Origin: Bermanella sp040371755
GTDB lineage: Bacteria > Pseudomonadota > Gammaproteobacteria > Pseudomonadales > Oceanobacteraceae
NCBI RefSeq assembly: GCF_040371755.1
Contig: NZ_BAABWE010000001.1
Coordinates: 434,001 to 498,000, forward strand
Length of the DNA: 64,000 bases
Direction: 5' to 3'
Each line of letters starts with the position of its first letter. Within the stretch, counting starts at the first letter, position 1. Below the pieces are notes generated by a model. It saw only the letters and a program-made list of their open reading frames with translations, was not told the DNA's origin and ran no database searches. A program made the position numbers and the translations under genes. Positions 26,763-36,211 of the stretch are shown here, piece after piece.

Positions 26763-27635
26763 ATGTCCCCTTTTTCTTTAGCCCTACAAACCACTTTTGC
26801 CTTACTGGCTTTCGCTGGCAACAGTGTATTATGCCGTTTAGCCTTACAAGATCCCCAAATAGACGCTACCAGCTTCACCATTATTCGACTGATAAGTGGT
26901 GCTTTTATTTTAGTTGCCTTATTAAACCTGAAAATTCAACTGATTTTAAACAAGCCGAATCCACGTCAAATCCGACAAGCCGCTTACTTGTTCATTTATG
27001 CTGCAGGCTTTTCTTATGCGTACATTCTTTTAGGTACAGCCCCCGGAGCATTGGTGTTATTTGTTACCGTTCAGTTGGCCATGTTAATCCGTCAATTTTT
27101 ACAAGGTAAAACATTGCGAAGACTGGAGTTAGTAGGGATTGCTCTTGCTGTGATTTGCTTTGTCAGCTGGCTTGCACCCAGTACTCAACGACCTGATCTT
27201 TTCGGGATATTACTTATGATTTTTGCCGGTATTGCTTGGGCGTTTTATACTTTATCCGGAAAAAACAGCCAAAACGCACAACTAGACACCGCTCGTAATT
27301 TTATCAATAGCTTATTGTTTATCCCATTAATCGTGCCATTATATTGGTGGATTGCAGAACCAATGATAACAACCAATGGGGTCTTACTTGCCTTCACATC
27401 AGGTGCCATCACATCTGGTTTAGGTTATTGGGTTTGGTATAAAGTGCTGCCCAACTTTTCTGCCTTGAGTGCTGGAGTTATGCAATTAAGTGTTCCAATT
27501 ATTGCTGCTATTGGTGGAATATTATGGAATAACGAAACCATAACCTTAACTTTCTTTTTAGCAAGCTTGGGAATTTTATCCGGTATCTTTTTAGTGCTGT
27601 ATAGTGGGCAACAAGCCATTACAAAAAAACCTTAG
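26763..27635 (+). CDS. EamA/DMT family transporter
   Basis: A 290-residue protein with about ten membrane helices in two EamA repeats. The first starts FALLAFAGNSVLCRLAL and the second FGILLMIFAGIAWAFYTLSGK; the DMT-type glycine/alanine patterns AAIGGILWNNETIT and SLGILSGIFLVL are visible near the end. Members export or import small metabolites or amino acids; substrate is not predictable. AAAGGGGA, which is part of the preceding SEC-C gene, is its ribosome-binding site. Confidence 0.87.
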   Translation: MSPFSLALQTTFALLAFAGNSVLCRLALQDPQIDATSFTIIRLISGAFILVALLNLKIQLILNKPNPRQIRQAAYLFIYAAGFSYAYILLGTAPGALVLFVTVQLAMLIRQFLQGKTLRRLELVGIALAVICFVSWLAPSTQRPDLFGILLMIFAGIAWAFYTLSGKNSQNAQLDTARNFINSLLFIPLIVPLYWWIAEPMITTNGVLLAFTSGAITSGLGYWVWYKVLPNFSALSAGVMQLSVPIIAAIGGILWNNETITLTFFLASLGILSGIFLVLYSGQQAITKKP

Positions 27636-27660
27636 TTTATATAGGGCCATTGAGATACAT

Positions 27661-29139
27661 ATGAAAAACTGGTTAAACCTGAATTATGTTCAGCCATTTC
27701 AAAGCCTACCTAATACCCTATTCACCTATGTTCAACCTAGAGGCTTAGAAAATCCAAAGTTGGTGGTAAAAAGTGCCGCTTGTAGCCAATTAATTGGTTT
27801 AGACGAGCAATGCCTTGATGAGCCATCTAGTTTAAATTTGCTTTCAGGCAATGGCATATTAAACACGTGGAAGCCTCTGGCCATGAAATACACTGGCCAT
27901 CAATTTGGTCATTACAATCCTGACTTAGGCGATGGTCGTGGCCTCTTACTCACTCAAGTTGAACACGACAAACTAATCTGGGACTTACACCTCAAAGGCG
28001 CGGGCCCAACACCTTATTCTCGCCAAGGGGATGGCCGCGCGGTATTACGCTCTAGCATTCGCGAGTTTTTATGCAGTGAAGCCTTAGCCGCCCTTAACAT
28101 CCCCACCACTCGAGCCTTATGTGTCATGGACAGTGAATCACCTGTGTATCGTGAAACCGCCGAAACAGGTGCAACCATATTACGCGTCGCTAAAAGCCAC
28201 ATACGCTTTGGTCACTTTGAATATTGCTCGTTCACCAAACAACATGATCTTTTAAAAACCTTATGTGAGCACACCATCGCACAGCATTTTCCTGCATTAC
28301 TTAAGCAATCAAGTGACAATATTTACGCCGCGTTTTATCAAGAGGTTTTGCAACGTACCGCAAAGTTAATGGCACACTGGCAAAGCATTGGATTTGCACA
28401 TGGGGTAATGAACACAGACAACATGTCTATCATTGGAGACACCTTTGATTTTGGCCCTTTTGCATTTCTAGATGATTTTGATCCAACTTTTATCTGTAAC
28501 CACTCAGACCACCAAGGGCGTTATGCATTTAATCAACAACCTAACATAGCCAATTGGAACCTAGCAGTCTTAGCTCAGGCCCTTTTACCACTGGTACCAA
28601 AAGAATCCCTAATAGACATACTTGAAAGCTATTCAGAAACGTTTCAACAGTATTTTATTGAGTTAATGTTGCCTAAATTAGGTCTATCTAAAAATAACGA
28701 AGCTAACCTCAGTGTTATCGAAAAAACCTTAGCCATGCTCGCTCAATGCAAGCTGGATTACACGTTCTTTTTTAGGAAGCTTGGGAATATCCATGTAACA
28801 GCAATTCAACAAGAATTGCGCAATATATCCATGGATATTAACGCCTTTGATGAATGGTTTATCCACTACCAAAATGCATTACAAGAAAACGGGCAACCGC
28901 TGAACTCACAGCACGACACTCAAAGATATCTAGCGATGAATCGCGTAAATCCAAAATATATTTTACGTAATTATTTAGCCCAAGAAGCCATTGAGGCGGC
29001 CCAACAAGGTGATTACTCTAAAGTACAAACACTGCATACTGTTTTACTACACCCATTTGATGAACAGCCTGAATTTGAATCCTATGCTGCGCTACCACCA
29101 GATTGGGGGAAAAAGCTCGAAATTAGCTGCTCGTCTTAG
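27661..29139 (+). CDS. selO: Protein adenylyltransferase SelO (YdiU family)
   Basis: A 492-residue pseudokinase-fold AMPylator. Key motifs are TGHQFGHYNPDLGDGRGLLL, the nucleotide-binding KGAGPTPYSRQGDGRAVLRS, REFLCSEALAALNIPTTRAL, and HGVMNTDNMSIIGDTFDFGPFAF, which holds the metal-binding Asn and Asp residues. SelO transfers AMP to Ser/Thr/Tyr of redox-related proteins in studied bacteria. The ATG at 27661 gives the usual family N-terminus; an upstream in-frame start would overlap the EamA gene. The family's C-terminal redox-active Cys pair is partly visible, since this protein ends SCSS. Confidence 0.92.
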   Translation: MKNWLNLNYVQPFQSLPNTLFTYVQPRGLENPKLVVKSAACSQLIGLDEQCLDEPSSLNLLSGNGILNTWKPLAMKYTGHQFGHYNPDLGDGRGLLLTQVEHDKLIWDLHLKGAGPTPYSRQGDGRAVLRSSIREFLCSEALAALNIPTTRALCVMDSESPVYRETAETGATILRVAKSHIRFGHFEYCSFTKQHDLLKTLCEHTIAQHFPALLKQSSDNIYAAFYQEVLQRTAKLMAHWQSIGFAHGVMNTDNMSIIGDTFDFGPFAFLDDFDPTFICNHSDHQGRYAFNQQPNIANWNLAVLAQALLPLVPKESLIDILESYSETFQQYFIELMLPKLGLSKNNEANLSVIEKTLAMLAQCKLDYTFFFRKLGNIHVTAIQQELRNISMDINAFDEWFIHYQNALQENGQPLNSQHDTQRYLAMNRVNPKYILRNYLAQEAIEAAQQGDYSKVQTLHTVLLHPFDEQPEFESYAALPPDWGKKLEISCSS

Positions 29140-29186
29140 GGCTACTTTTTACTAACAAGCCTGCAAATATAGCCCCCGTGGTCTAA

Positions 29187-29220
29187 ACTCAATAAATATA
29201 ATAACGATAAATTATTGAGT
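29187..29220 (+). promoter_or_regulatory. Inverted repeat flanking a TATAAT upstream of icmF (candidate operator)
   Basis: Arms ACTCAATAA (29187-29195) and TTATTGAGT (29212-29220) are perfectly complementary and separated by 16 nt. The spacer contains TATAAT at 29197-29202. The right arm ends ~22 bp before the icmF ATG. A dimeric regulator bound here would cover the -10 element. The -35 region is weak. Confidence 0.5.
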
Positions 29221-29242
29221 GCCAACCCATCAGGGGGTGTCT

Positions 29243-32200
29243 ATGTCCCTTCCACCACTAAGATTTGTGACCGCTGCCAGCCTATTTGATGGTCACGACG
29301 CTGCCATTAACATTATGCGCAGACTCATTCAAAATAAAGGGGCCGAAGTCATTCACTTAGGACACAATAGAAGCGTGGAGGAAGTGGTCAATGCTGCCAT
29401 TGAAGAAGACGCCAATGCTATCTGTGTTAGCTCCTATCAAGGTGGACACATTGAATATTTCAAATATCTCGTCGATCAACTAAAACAAAATGGTGCGCAC
29501 CATATCAGCGTTTTTGGAGGTGGCGGAGGCACCATCACCCATGATGAAATACACACTCTTGAAAACTACGGTGTAGAAAAAATTTATCACCCTAATGACG
29601 GGTTACGTTTGGGGCTTACTGGTATTATTGATGATGTCATTAATAGAGTACTGCAAAAGCAAATCACACGACAACCGACTTTGCCTTTTGCGACTTTACC
29701 CTGTTCTACTGAACTTGGCCGAATATTAAGTGCCATTGAAAATGATCAGCTCAAAGAACTTAAGCAATCGTTAAACAAATTTTATAAAAGCCAACAACCT
29801 TGTCCTGTTATTGGTATTAGCGGCACAGGTGGGTCAGGAAAATCAAGCCTAACCGATGAATTGCTACTTCGTTTTAAACTTCACTACCCACAACTCAATA
29901 TAGCCGTATTAGCGGTGGACCCTTCTAAACGTCGTACAGGTGGCGCGCTACTAGGTGATCGAATTCGCATGAATAGCTTACGCAATAGCCGTATTTTTAT
30001 GCGCTCTATGGCCACTCGGCGACACAATGCCTCCACCAATGCCCCCTTACAAAACGTAATTCAATATCTCAAACACTCAGGTTTTGATTTAGTTGTAATA
30101 GAGACCGCAGGCACAGGTCAAAGTGACAGTGAAATTGTGGATCATAGCGACATCAGTTGTTATGTAATGACCCATGAATATGGCGCAGCCAGCCAACTAG
30201 AAAAAATAGACATGTTGGATATGGCTGATTGCATCATCATCAATAAATTTGAAAAACTGGGCAGTGAAGATGCACTTAGAGACGTGAGAAAACAATGGCG
30301 AAGAAACCACAATGAATTCACCCTAAATGATGAATCACTACCCATTTACCCCTGCATGGCTAATCAGTTTAATGATACTGGCGTCACTTATTTTTTTAAT
30401 CAATTACTCATAAAACTTAGCCAGCTTTCTAAGAACTTTAGGCACCAGCCTAAACCTACAAAATTTGAACAAACAAAAATCAAGCCATTAATACCAACAA
30501 ACCGCACTGGTTATTTGTCTGAAATAACACAGCAAGCAAGAAATGCTCAAGCAGAAATCAATGCTCAAGCAGAACACGCTAAACAAGCAGAATATTTTTA
30601 TCTCACATTAAAGTCACTTAATGATGAAAATCTGCCCTCACCACTAGAACCCTTTAACGAACACACATTAATACGTTCAAAATACCCAGAAATAGCCGAA
30701 AAATATAATCATGCACTTTCACAACTTACCCAAGATACCCTAAACAACCTAAAACAGTGGCAAACTCAAAAACAAGCTGTCACCGCGGATCAATACCATT
30801 ACCAAGTTCGAGAGAAAACGATACAAGGAGACAACTACAAATTAAGTTTAAGTGGTTTAAATATTCCAAAAGTTTGCACACCAAAATTACAAAACTGGCA
30901 TGACTTAGTTATTTACTTAGCAAAAGAAAACCTACCCGGCTTTTATCCATATACAGCAGGGGTATTTCCATATAGGCGCGACTCTGAAGACCCAATTCGC
31001 ATGTTTGCCGGAGAAGGCACTCCAGAGCGTAGCAATCATAGGTTTCATTATTTAAGTCAAGGACAAAACTCAATTCGCTTATCTACCGCTTTTGATAGCG
31101 TGACATTATATGGCGATGACCCTCACACCAAGCCTGACATATATGGAAAAATTGGTAACTCCGGGGTAAGTATCGCTACCTTAGATGATATGAAAAAGCT
31201 TTTTAGCGGCTTTGATTTATGCGCACCTGATACTTCTGTATCCATGACCATTAATGGCCCTGCCCCTATTATTTTAGCTTTCTTTCTTCAAGCAGCCATT
31301 GATCAGCAAGTAGAGCGCCATTTAAAACAAAGTGGTGATTGGGAAGACGCACAGAAAAAAATAGCATGTCAGTTTAAAGATCATAAGCAACCCAAATATC
31401 AAGGGCCACTTCCCGAATCACACAATCAATTAGGTTTGGCTCTATTAGGGATAAATGGTGAGTCTTTAGTTGATTCCGCGACATACAAGAACATCAAAAG
31501 ACAAACATTAAACAGTATTCGAGGAACGGTACAAGCAGATATATTAAAAGAAGATCAAGCACAAAATACCTGCATATTCTCAACAGAGTTTGCATTAAAA
31601 ATGATGGGAGACATGCAAGAATATTTTATCAATAACAACATTCAATACTTTTACAGTGTTTCCATAAGTGGTTACCACATAGCAGAGGCAGGTGCGAACC
31701 CAATCACCCAGCTTGCATTTACATTAGCGAATGGCTTCACCATGGTAGAGTATTACCTACAACGGGGCATGGATATAAACGATTTCGCACCAAATTTGAG
31801 CTTCTTTTTTAGCAATGGTATGGACCCAGAATACGCCGTAATTGGACGTGTCGCACGTAGGATTTGGGCCAGAGCCATAAAACATATCTACCAAGGAAAC
31901 CCTCGCTCACAAAAACTTAAGTACCACATTCAAACATCAGGCAGATCACTGCACGCTCAAGAAATACAGTTCAACGATATCCGCACTACCCTACAAGCCA
32001 TGTACGCTTTATTTGATAACTGCAATAGTTTACACACCAATGCCTACGATGAAGCACTAACTACACCGTCTGAAGAAAGTGTTCGCCGCGCTGTTGCTAT
32101 ACAGCTCATTATAAATCACGAGCTGGGAATGAATATGTGTGAAAACCCTATGCAAGGCTCATACTTCATAGAACAACTCACAGATCTAGTTGAAAACGCA

Positions 32201-32620
32201 GTACTTGAAGAGTTTGATCGAATCAATCAACGAGGAGGTGTACTAGGCGCGATGGATACCATGTATCAACGTAGTAAAATTCAAGATGAATCAATGAACT
32301 ACGAACATAAAAAGCATGATGGCAGCCTTGCTATTATTGGCGTAAACACGTTTTTAGGCGATTCAAAAGATCAGTCAGATTTAAAATTGAACCTAGCCCG
32401 TTCCAATGAAACTGAAAAACAACAACAAATTAATACTTTAAATGCTTTTCATGAACGTCATAATCAACAAACTAATGAAGCCCTTACCATGCTGACTAAA
32501 AGTGCCCAGCAAGGCACAAATATATTTGAAGCTCTTATGGAAACAGTGAAGCACGCTTCACTGGGTCAAATATGTAAAACGCTCTATTCATGTGGAGGGG
32601 AGTATCGCCGAAACATGTAG
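29243..32620 (+). CDS. icmF: Fused isobutyryl-CoA mutase IcmF
   Basis: A 1125-residue B12 enzyme that fuses three parts: an N-terminal cobalamin-binding domain with FDGHDAAINIM (the axial-His DxH motif) and SVFGGGGGTI, a MeaB/ArgK-like GTPase chaperone with P-loop GISGTGGSGKSS (about residue 191), and the acyl-CoA-mutase barrel (YPYTAGVFPYRRDSEDPIR, FAGEGTPERSN, DIYGKIGNSGVSIATLDDM). Domain order and the FPYRR segment are those of IcmF, which interconverts isobutyryl-CoA and n-butyryl-CoA, instead of methylmalonyl-CoA mutase. The built-in G-protein guards cofactor loading. The ATG at 29243 has AGGGGG six bases upstream. It lies ~100 bp from selO and has its own likely promoter. Confidence 0.93.
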   Translation: MSLPPLRFVTAASLFDGHDAAINIMRRLIQNKGAEVIHLGHNRSVEEVVNAAIEEDANAICVSSYQGGHIEYFKYLVDQLKQNGAHHISVFGGGGGTITHDEIHTLENYGVEKIYHPNDGLRLGLTGIIDDVINRVLQKQITRQPTLPFATLPCSTELGRILSAIENDQLKELKQSLNKFYKSQQPCPVIGISGTGGSGKSSLTDELLLRFKLHYPQLNIAVLAVDPSKRRTGGALLGDRIRMNSLRNSRIFMRSMATRRHNASTNAPLQNVIQYLKHSGFDLVVIETAGTGQSDSEIVDHSDISCYVMTHEYGAASQLEKIDMLDMADCIIINKFEKLGSEDALRDVRKQWRRNHNEFTLNDESLPIYPCMANQFNDTGVTYFFNQLLIKLSQLSKNFRHQPKPTKFEQTKIKPLIPTNRTGYLSEITQQARNAQAEINAQAEHAKQAEYFYLTLKSLNDENLPSPLEPFNEHTLIRSKYPEIAEKYNHALSQLTQDTLNNLKQWQTQKQAVTADQYHYQVREKTIQGDNYKLSLSGLNIPKVCTPKLQNWHDLVIYLAKENLPGFYPYTAGVFPYRRDSEDPIRMFAGEGTPERSNHRFHYLSQGQNSIRLSTAFDSVTLYGDDPHTKPDIYGKIGNSGVSIATLDDMKKLFSGFDLCAPDTSVSMTINGPAPIILAFFLQAAIDQQVERHLKQSGDWEDAQKKIACQFKDHKQPKYQGPLPESHNQLGLALLGINGESLVDSATYKNIKRQTLNSIRGTVQADILKEDQAQNTCIFSTEFALKMMGDMQEYFINNNIQYFYSVSISGYHIAEAGANPITQLAFTLANGFTMVEYYLQRGMDINDFAPNLSFFFSNGMDPEYAVIGRVARRIWARAIKHIYQGNPRSQKLKYHIQTSGRSLHAQEIQFNDIRTTLQAMYALFDNCNSLHTNAYDEALTTPSEESVRRAVAIQLIINHELGMNMCENPMQGSYFIEQLTDLVENAVLEEFDRINQRGGVLGAMDTMYQRSKIQDESMNYEHKKHDGSLAIIGVNTFLGDSKDQSDLKLNLARSNETEKQQQINTLNAFHERHNQQTNEALTMLTKSAQQGTNIFEALMETVKHASLGQICKTLYSCGGEYRRNM

Positions 32621-32897
32621 TCACCCTGAGTTTATATTGCAATATTATTACCAATTTTTATAAATGTACGCTCAAAAACAATTAATTTTTCGATAATATT
32701 TACAAGAATATTCCAATTACAAAAAAAAATAATTTTTGCGATTTTTTGGTTTTATTTGAGAATAATTGAGTCTAATATGTTTATCACTTTATGCGCTGTT
32801 ACCTCAGCAATAAAGGTACGATGCCTGCCATACTAAATTCAAAGTCAGGTTGGCAGTTAAAATGCTAAATAAGTTAGCCAGTCAAGAGAGTAGAAAA
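32621..32897 (+). other. AT-rich leader region of the cold-shock gene
   Basis: No ORF is supported. The interval is AT-rich with long A and T runs around 32725-32750. It contains an inverted repeat CTGCCA (32825-32830) / TGGCAG (32851-32856) near the gene. Long structured 5' leaders are usual for cspA-type genes; I could not identify a matching cold-box. Confidence 0.4.
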
Positions 32898-33104
32898 ATG
32901 TCACGTGTAAACGGAACCGTTAAATGGTTCAACGACGAAAAAGGTTTTGGATTCATTCAGCAAGAAGGTGGCAAAGATGTATTTGTTCACTACAGTGCAA
33001 TCAACGCGACTGGGCGTCGTACACTCGCTGAAGGTCAAGCAGTAACAATGACAGTAACAGCTGGGGCAAAAGGCCCTCAAGCAGAAGACGTTACTCCAGC
33101 CTAA
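32898..33104 (+). CDS. CspA-family cold-shock protein
   Basis: A 68-residue single cold-shock domain that binds single-stranded RNA/DNA. RNP1 KGFGFIQQ and RNP2 VFVHYSAI are intact, and the start MSRVNGTVKWFNDEKG is canonical. The ATG at 32898 is chosen on that basis; an in-frame ATG further up adds an atypical 16 residues. A long AT-rich leader precedes it and a strong terminator follows, so the gene is monocistronic. Temperature regulation is inferred from family only. Confidence 0.92.
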   Translation: MSRVNGTVKWFNDEKGFGFIQQEGGKDVFVHYSAINATGRRTLAEGQAVTMTVTAGAKGPQAEDVTPA

Positions 33105-33115
33105 ATATGACTTTT

Positions 33116-33148
33116 AAGAAAGTGGTCTTGACCACTTTCTTTGTCTTT
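33116..33148 (+). terminator. Intrinsic terminator of the cold-shock gene
   Basis: Arms AAGAAAGTGGT (33116-33126) and ACCACTTTCTT (33131-33141) form an 11-bp stem with a CTTG loop, followed by a T-rich tail. Confidence 0.85.
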
Positions 33149-33633
33149 AGGTTCGCCATTCATTCCATGTGCTTACTACCCTTATTAATCGGTAGACCCT
33201 CAAGCGCATCATATGGTTATACCTCCCGTTTATGGTTAGGAGCAAAACCCTTTCACCGTTACATTATTCATTTATCAAAAAATTACGTTAGCCATATTAT
33301 TCACTACATGAATGGCTAAAAAACTAAACCGCCCCTTACATTTTATTAACAGCATTAGATTAACCCTTCAACTATTCCCGCCACCTTACTACCAAGACGC
33401 TTTAGTCAACTGGGTTAAATATAAATGGTGTCCACTCTAAATACGTCTATATCTACTGTGTATTATCAATGTTAAATTCAGCAAAGATGATCAAACTCAT
33501 GTAAATACTTTACTTAACCCACTGAGTATATTAAACCTCATATAAGCCCCTTTACCACGCGAGATTCAGCTAAAGCAATGTCGCCTACATACTAAGCCAT
33601 GGTAAACTATTAAAAATAGTTTAAGGATCCATC
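33149..33633. other. Noncoding interval before the M17 aminopeptidase
   Basis: About 485 bp without a supportable gene. A plus-strand 70-codon frame (33107-33319) runs through the cold-shock terminator and is not credible. The only clear structure is a hairpin at 33603-33623 (arms TAAACTATT and AATAGTTTA, loop AAA) whose 3' arm runs into the AAGGA ribosome-binding site of the aminopeptidase. A small RNA cannot be excluded but nothing points to one. Confidence 0.4.
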
Positions 33634-34992
33634 ATGCCAAACTGCATTATTCACAATACTCAAGGTATTGCGCTTCATTTAATTAATAAGTCTGACTTCC
33701 CTTCTTGGCTAGATAATCAAAATACCCTTACTCAAAACTGGCTGGCTAACAGTCAATTTAAAAACCAAGGGTTAGCATTAATACCCGCAGCCAATGGCGA
33801 ATTAGCCTGTGCGGTTTTTGTAAGTGATGACTTATCACAGTATTTTGCCAGCGCCGACTTAGCTAAATTACTACCAGCACAAACCTTTGTATTAAATACC
33901 AAACCTGAATACCAGCTAAATGCAGCGGTCGCATTTGGTCTAGCTAGTTATCGCTTTGAAAAATACAAAACAAATAACCAAGCCCAACCAATTTTAGCCA
34001 TTGACGATCAAAGCATTGTTGAACAAGCCAATAAAATTATTTCAGCCGTCACCTTAGTGCGAGACATGATTAATACCCCCGCCAGCGATATGATGCCGCA
34101 ACATATGTCCGCAACCATGGCTAATTTAGCTCAAGAATTTAATGCACAATTCAGTGAGATCATAGGCGACGATCTACTTACTCAAAATTACCCAACTATT
34201 CATGCGGTAGGTCGAGCCAGTTGTCATGCTCCTCGCCTGTTGGATATGCACTGGGGGGATACTAAGCACCCTAAGGTAACCTTGGTCGGAAAAGGCGTGT
34301 GTTTTGACAGCGGCGGTTTAGACTTAAAGCCCGGCGCGGCCATGCGTAACATGAAAAAAGACATGGGCGGAGCCGCTCATGTATTAGGCTTAGCGCGCTT
34401 AATCATGAGTCACAATCTACCTATTCAATTACGAGTATTAGTACCAAGCGTAGAAAATGCAGTATCTGATAACGCCTTTCGCCCTGGCGATGTCATCACC
34501 ACACGCCATGGTTTGAGTGTAGAAATAGACAATACCGATGCCGAAGGCCGTTTAGTACTATGTGACGCACTAAGTGAAGCTAACAATGACGAGCCAGAAC
34601 TCATCATCGACTTTGCTACACTAACCGGTGCTTGCCGCGTTGCCCTTGGTACAGAACTACCCGGCTTTTTTTGTAATGATGAGCAAACCTCCAGCCAATT
34701 AATGGTGGCAGGTAACGTAAGCCAAGACTATATTTGGCAACTGCCGTTACACCAAGCCTATCGCGATATGCTAAAAAGCGACATAGCCGATATAGTTAAC
34801 AGCGTACCAACCCCCTTTGGTGGCGCCATCACAGCCGCCTTGTATCTGCAGTCATTTGTGCAAAAAGACATACCTTGGGTGCATTTTGATGTTATGGCAT
34901 GGAACAACCGCAATTTACCAGGACGCCCTGTGGGTGGTGAAGCCATGGGCATTCGCGCTGTATTTGAGTTACTGCAAACTAAATACGCCTAA
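33634..34992 (+). CDS. M17 leucyl aminopeptidase family protein
   Basis: A 452-residue two-metal aminopeptidase. Metal and catalytic motifs are VGKGVCFDSGGLDLKP, NMKKDMGGAAHVLG and NTDAEGRLVLCDAL, all intact, so it should release N-terminal residues from peptides in the cytosol. It is shorter than PepA (~500) and closer to the PepB-like/COG0260 subgroup; the N-terminal domain (VFVSDDLSQYFASADLAKLLP) is divergent. AAGGA lies just upstream inside the 3' arm of a small hairpin, which might affect translation. Confidence 0.9.
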   Translation: MPNCIIHNTQGIALHLINKSDFPSWLDNQNTLTQNWLANSQFKNQGLALIPAANGELACAVFVSDDLSQYFASADLAKLLPAQTFVLNTKPEYQLNAAVAFGLASYRFEKYKTNNQAQPILAIDDQSIVEQANKIISAVTLVRDMINTPASDMMPQHMSATMANLAQEFNAQFSEIIGDDLLTQNYPTIHAVGRASCHAPRLLDMHWGDTKHPKVTLVGKGVCFDSGGLDLKPGAAMRNMKKDMGGAAHVLGLARLIMSHNLPIQLRVLVPSVENAVSDNAFRPGDVITTRHGLSVEIDNTDAEGRLVLCDALSEANNDEPELIIDFATLTGACRVALGTELPGFFCNDEQTSSQLMVAGNVSQDYIWQLPLHQAYRDMLKSDIADIVNSVPTPFGGAITAALYLQSFVQKDIPWVHFDVMAWNNRNLPGRPVGGEAMGIRAVFELLQTKYA

Positions 34993-35006
34993 CCCCTAGT
35001 CTTCAA

Positions 35007-35034
35007 AGCCAGCCTTATTCTTAGGCTGGCTCTT
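35007..35034 (+). terminator. Terminator-like hairpin after the M17 gene
   Basis: Arms AGCCAGCCT (35007-35015) and AGGCTGGCT (35023-35031) form a perfect 9-bp stem with a 7-nt loop. The tail is only CTTC, so termination strength is uncertain. Confidence 0.55.
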
Positions 35035-35060
35035 CACAAATCCTTCTCACCCCCTATAAT
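35033..35060 (+). promoter_or_regulatory. Probable trhO promoter
   Basis: TTCACA (35033-35038) and TATAAT (35055-35060) are spaced 16 bases apart, with GGCGC after the -10. The trhO ATG follows 73 bp downstream. Confidence 0.5.
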
Positions 35061-35132
35061 GGCGCTTTGTGGCTTATTGCCATTTACATTCGTTAATGCG
35101 CCGAAATTACGCTTCGGTCAGCAGGAGACATC

Positions 35133-36146
35133 ATGACCCAATCTAAACAGACTGGTAGCATCGTTGTATGCGCCATGTACAAATTTGTCACTCTCGACAA
35201 CTTTGAAGCCATCCGCCCGAATCTCCTAAATATTATGGAAGATAACCAAGTACGCGGCACCTTACTATTAGCCAAAGAAGGCATCAACGGTACTGTAGCA
35301 GGTTCACGAGAAGGCATTGACGCCGTATTAGCTTGGTTAAAAACAGACGAACGACTGGCCGACATTGACTACAAAGAATCCTACACAGAGATTGCCCCCT
35401 TTCACCGAACTAAAGTGAAATTGAAAAAAGAAATTGTCACCATGGGTGTTGAGGGTATCGACCCAAAACAAGTGGTTGGCACCTATGTGGACCCAAAAGA
35501 CTGGAACGCCCTAATAAGCGACCCTGAAGTAGTACTTGTGGATACGCGCAACGACTATGAATTTCAAGTGGGCACGTTTAAAAACGCCATCAACCCTAAT
35601 ACTGAAACCTTTCGCGAATTCCCACAATATGTGAAAGACAACCTCGATCCAAACAAGCACAAAAAAGTGGCCATGTTCTGCACCGGTGGTATTCGCTGTG
35701 AAAAATCCACCGCTTATATGAAAGAACAGGGATTTGAAGAGGTTTACCACTTAAAAGGCGGTATTTTAAAATACCTAGAAGAAGTGCCAGAAGACAACAC
35801 ACTTTGGGACGGTGAATGTTTTGTTTTTGATGAACGCGTTACCGTCAATCACAAACTTGAAAAAGGTCAATACGACCAGTGCCATGCATGCCGCTTACCG
35901 ATCACTGAAGAAGAAATGGAAGATGCGCGCTATCAAAAAGGTGTAAGTTGTCCACACTGTTACGATAAATTAACACAAGAACAACGCCAACGCTTTGCCG
36001 AACGCGAAAAGCAAGTAGAACTGGCAAAACGACGCGGTGAAATTCACATCGGTGGCGACGTAAAACTCACCATTGAAGAGCACCGTAAAGCTAAAGAAGC
36101 TGAACGCGAAAAACAACGCCAACGCAGTCTAGCCGGACAAAAATAA
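35133..36146 (+). CDS. trhO: tRNA uridine-34 hydroxylase TrhO (YceA, rhodanese-like)
   Basis: A 337-residue protein of the YceA/TrhO family, which uses oxygen to hydroxylate U34 of certain tRNAs on the way to cmo5U. The N-terminal acylphosphatase-like domain (GTLLLAKEGINGTVAGS) is followed by a rhodanese domain with the active-site loop MFCTGGIRCEKS (Cys at about residue 183). The C-terminal part has two CxxC pairs (QCHACRLP and SCPHCYD), which suggest metal binding. The basic, charged tail (KEAEREKQRQRS) is usual. GCAGGAG serves as the ribosome-binding site. Confidence 0.93.
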   Translation: MTQSKQTGSIVVCAMYKFVTLDNFEAIRPNLLNIMEDNQVRGTLLLAKEGINGTVAGSREGIDAVLAWLKTDERLADIDYKESYTEIAPFHRTKVKLKKEIVTMGVEGIDPKQVVGTYVDPKDWNALISDPEVVLVDTRNDYEFQVGTFKNAINPNTETFREFPQYVKDNLDPNKHKKVAMFCTGGIRCEKSTAYMKEQGFEEVYHLKGGILKYLEEVPEDNTLWDGECFVFDERVTVNHKLEKGQYDQCHACRLPITEEEMEDARYQKGVSCPHCYDKLTQEQRQRFAEREKQVELAKRRGEIHIGGDVKLTIEEHRKAKEAEREKQRQRSLAGQK

Positions 36147-36161
36147 GCATTTATTTAACGT

Positions 36162-36199
36162 AAAAAAAAGCCGCTAATTGCTATTAGCGGCATTTTTTT
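36162..36199. terminator. Bidirectional terminator between trhO and tpx
   Basis: Arms GCCGCTAAT (36170-36178) and ATTAGCGGC (36183-36191) form a 9-bp stem with a TGCT loop. Eight A precede it and seven T follow it, so it ends both convergent genes. Confidence 0.88.
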
Positions 36200-36211
36200 A
36201 TTTTTTAGCCC

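Noticed and set aside
29140..29242. Cobalamin riboswitch upstream of icmF
   Set aside because: The interval is only ~100 bp and lacks the B12-box and the large paired structure needed.
33107..33319. 70-codon plus-strand ORF after the cold-shock gene
   Set aside because: It starts two bases after the csp stop and runs straight through a strong terminator hairpin; no ribosome-binding site and atypical composition.
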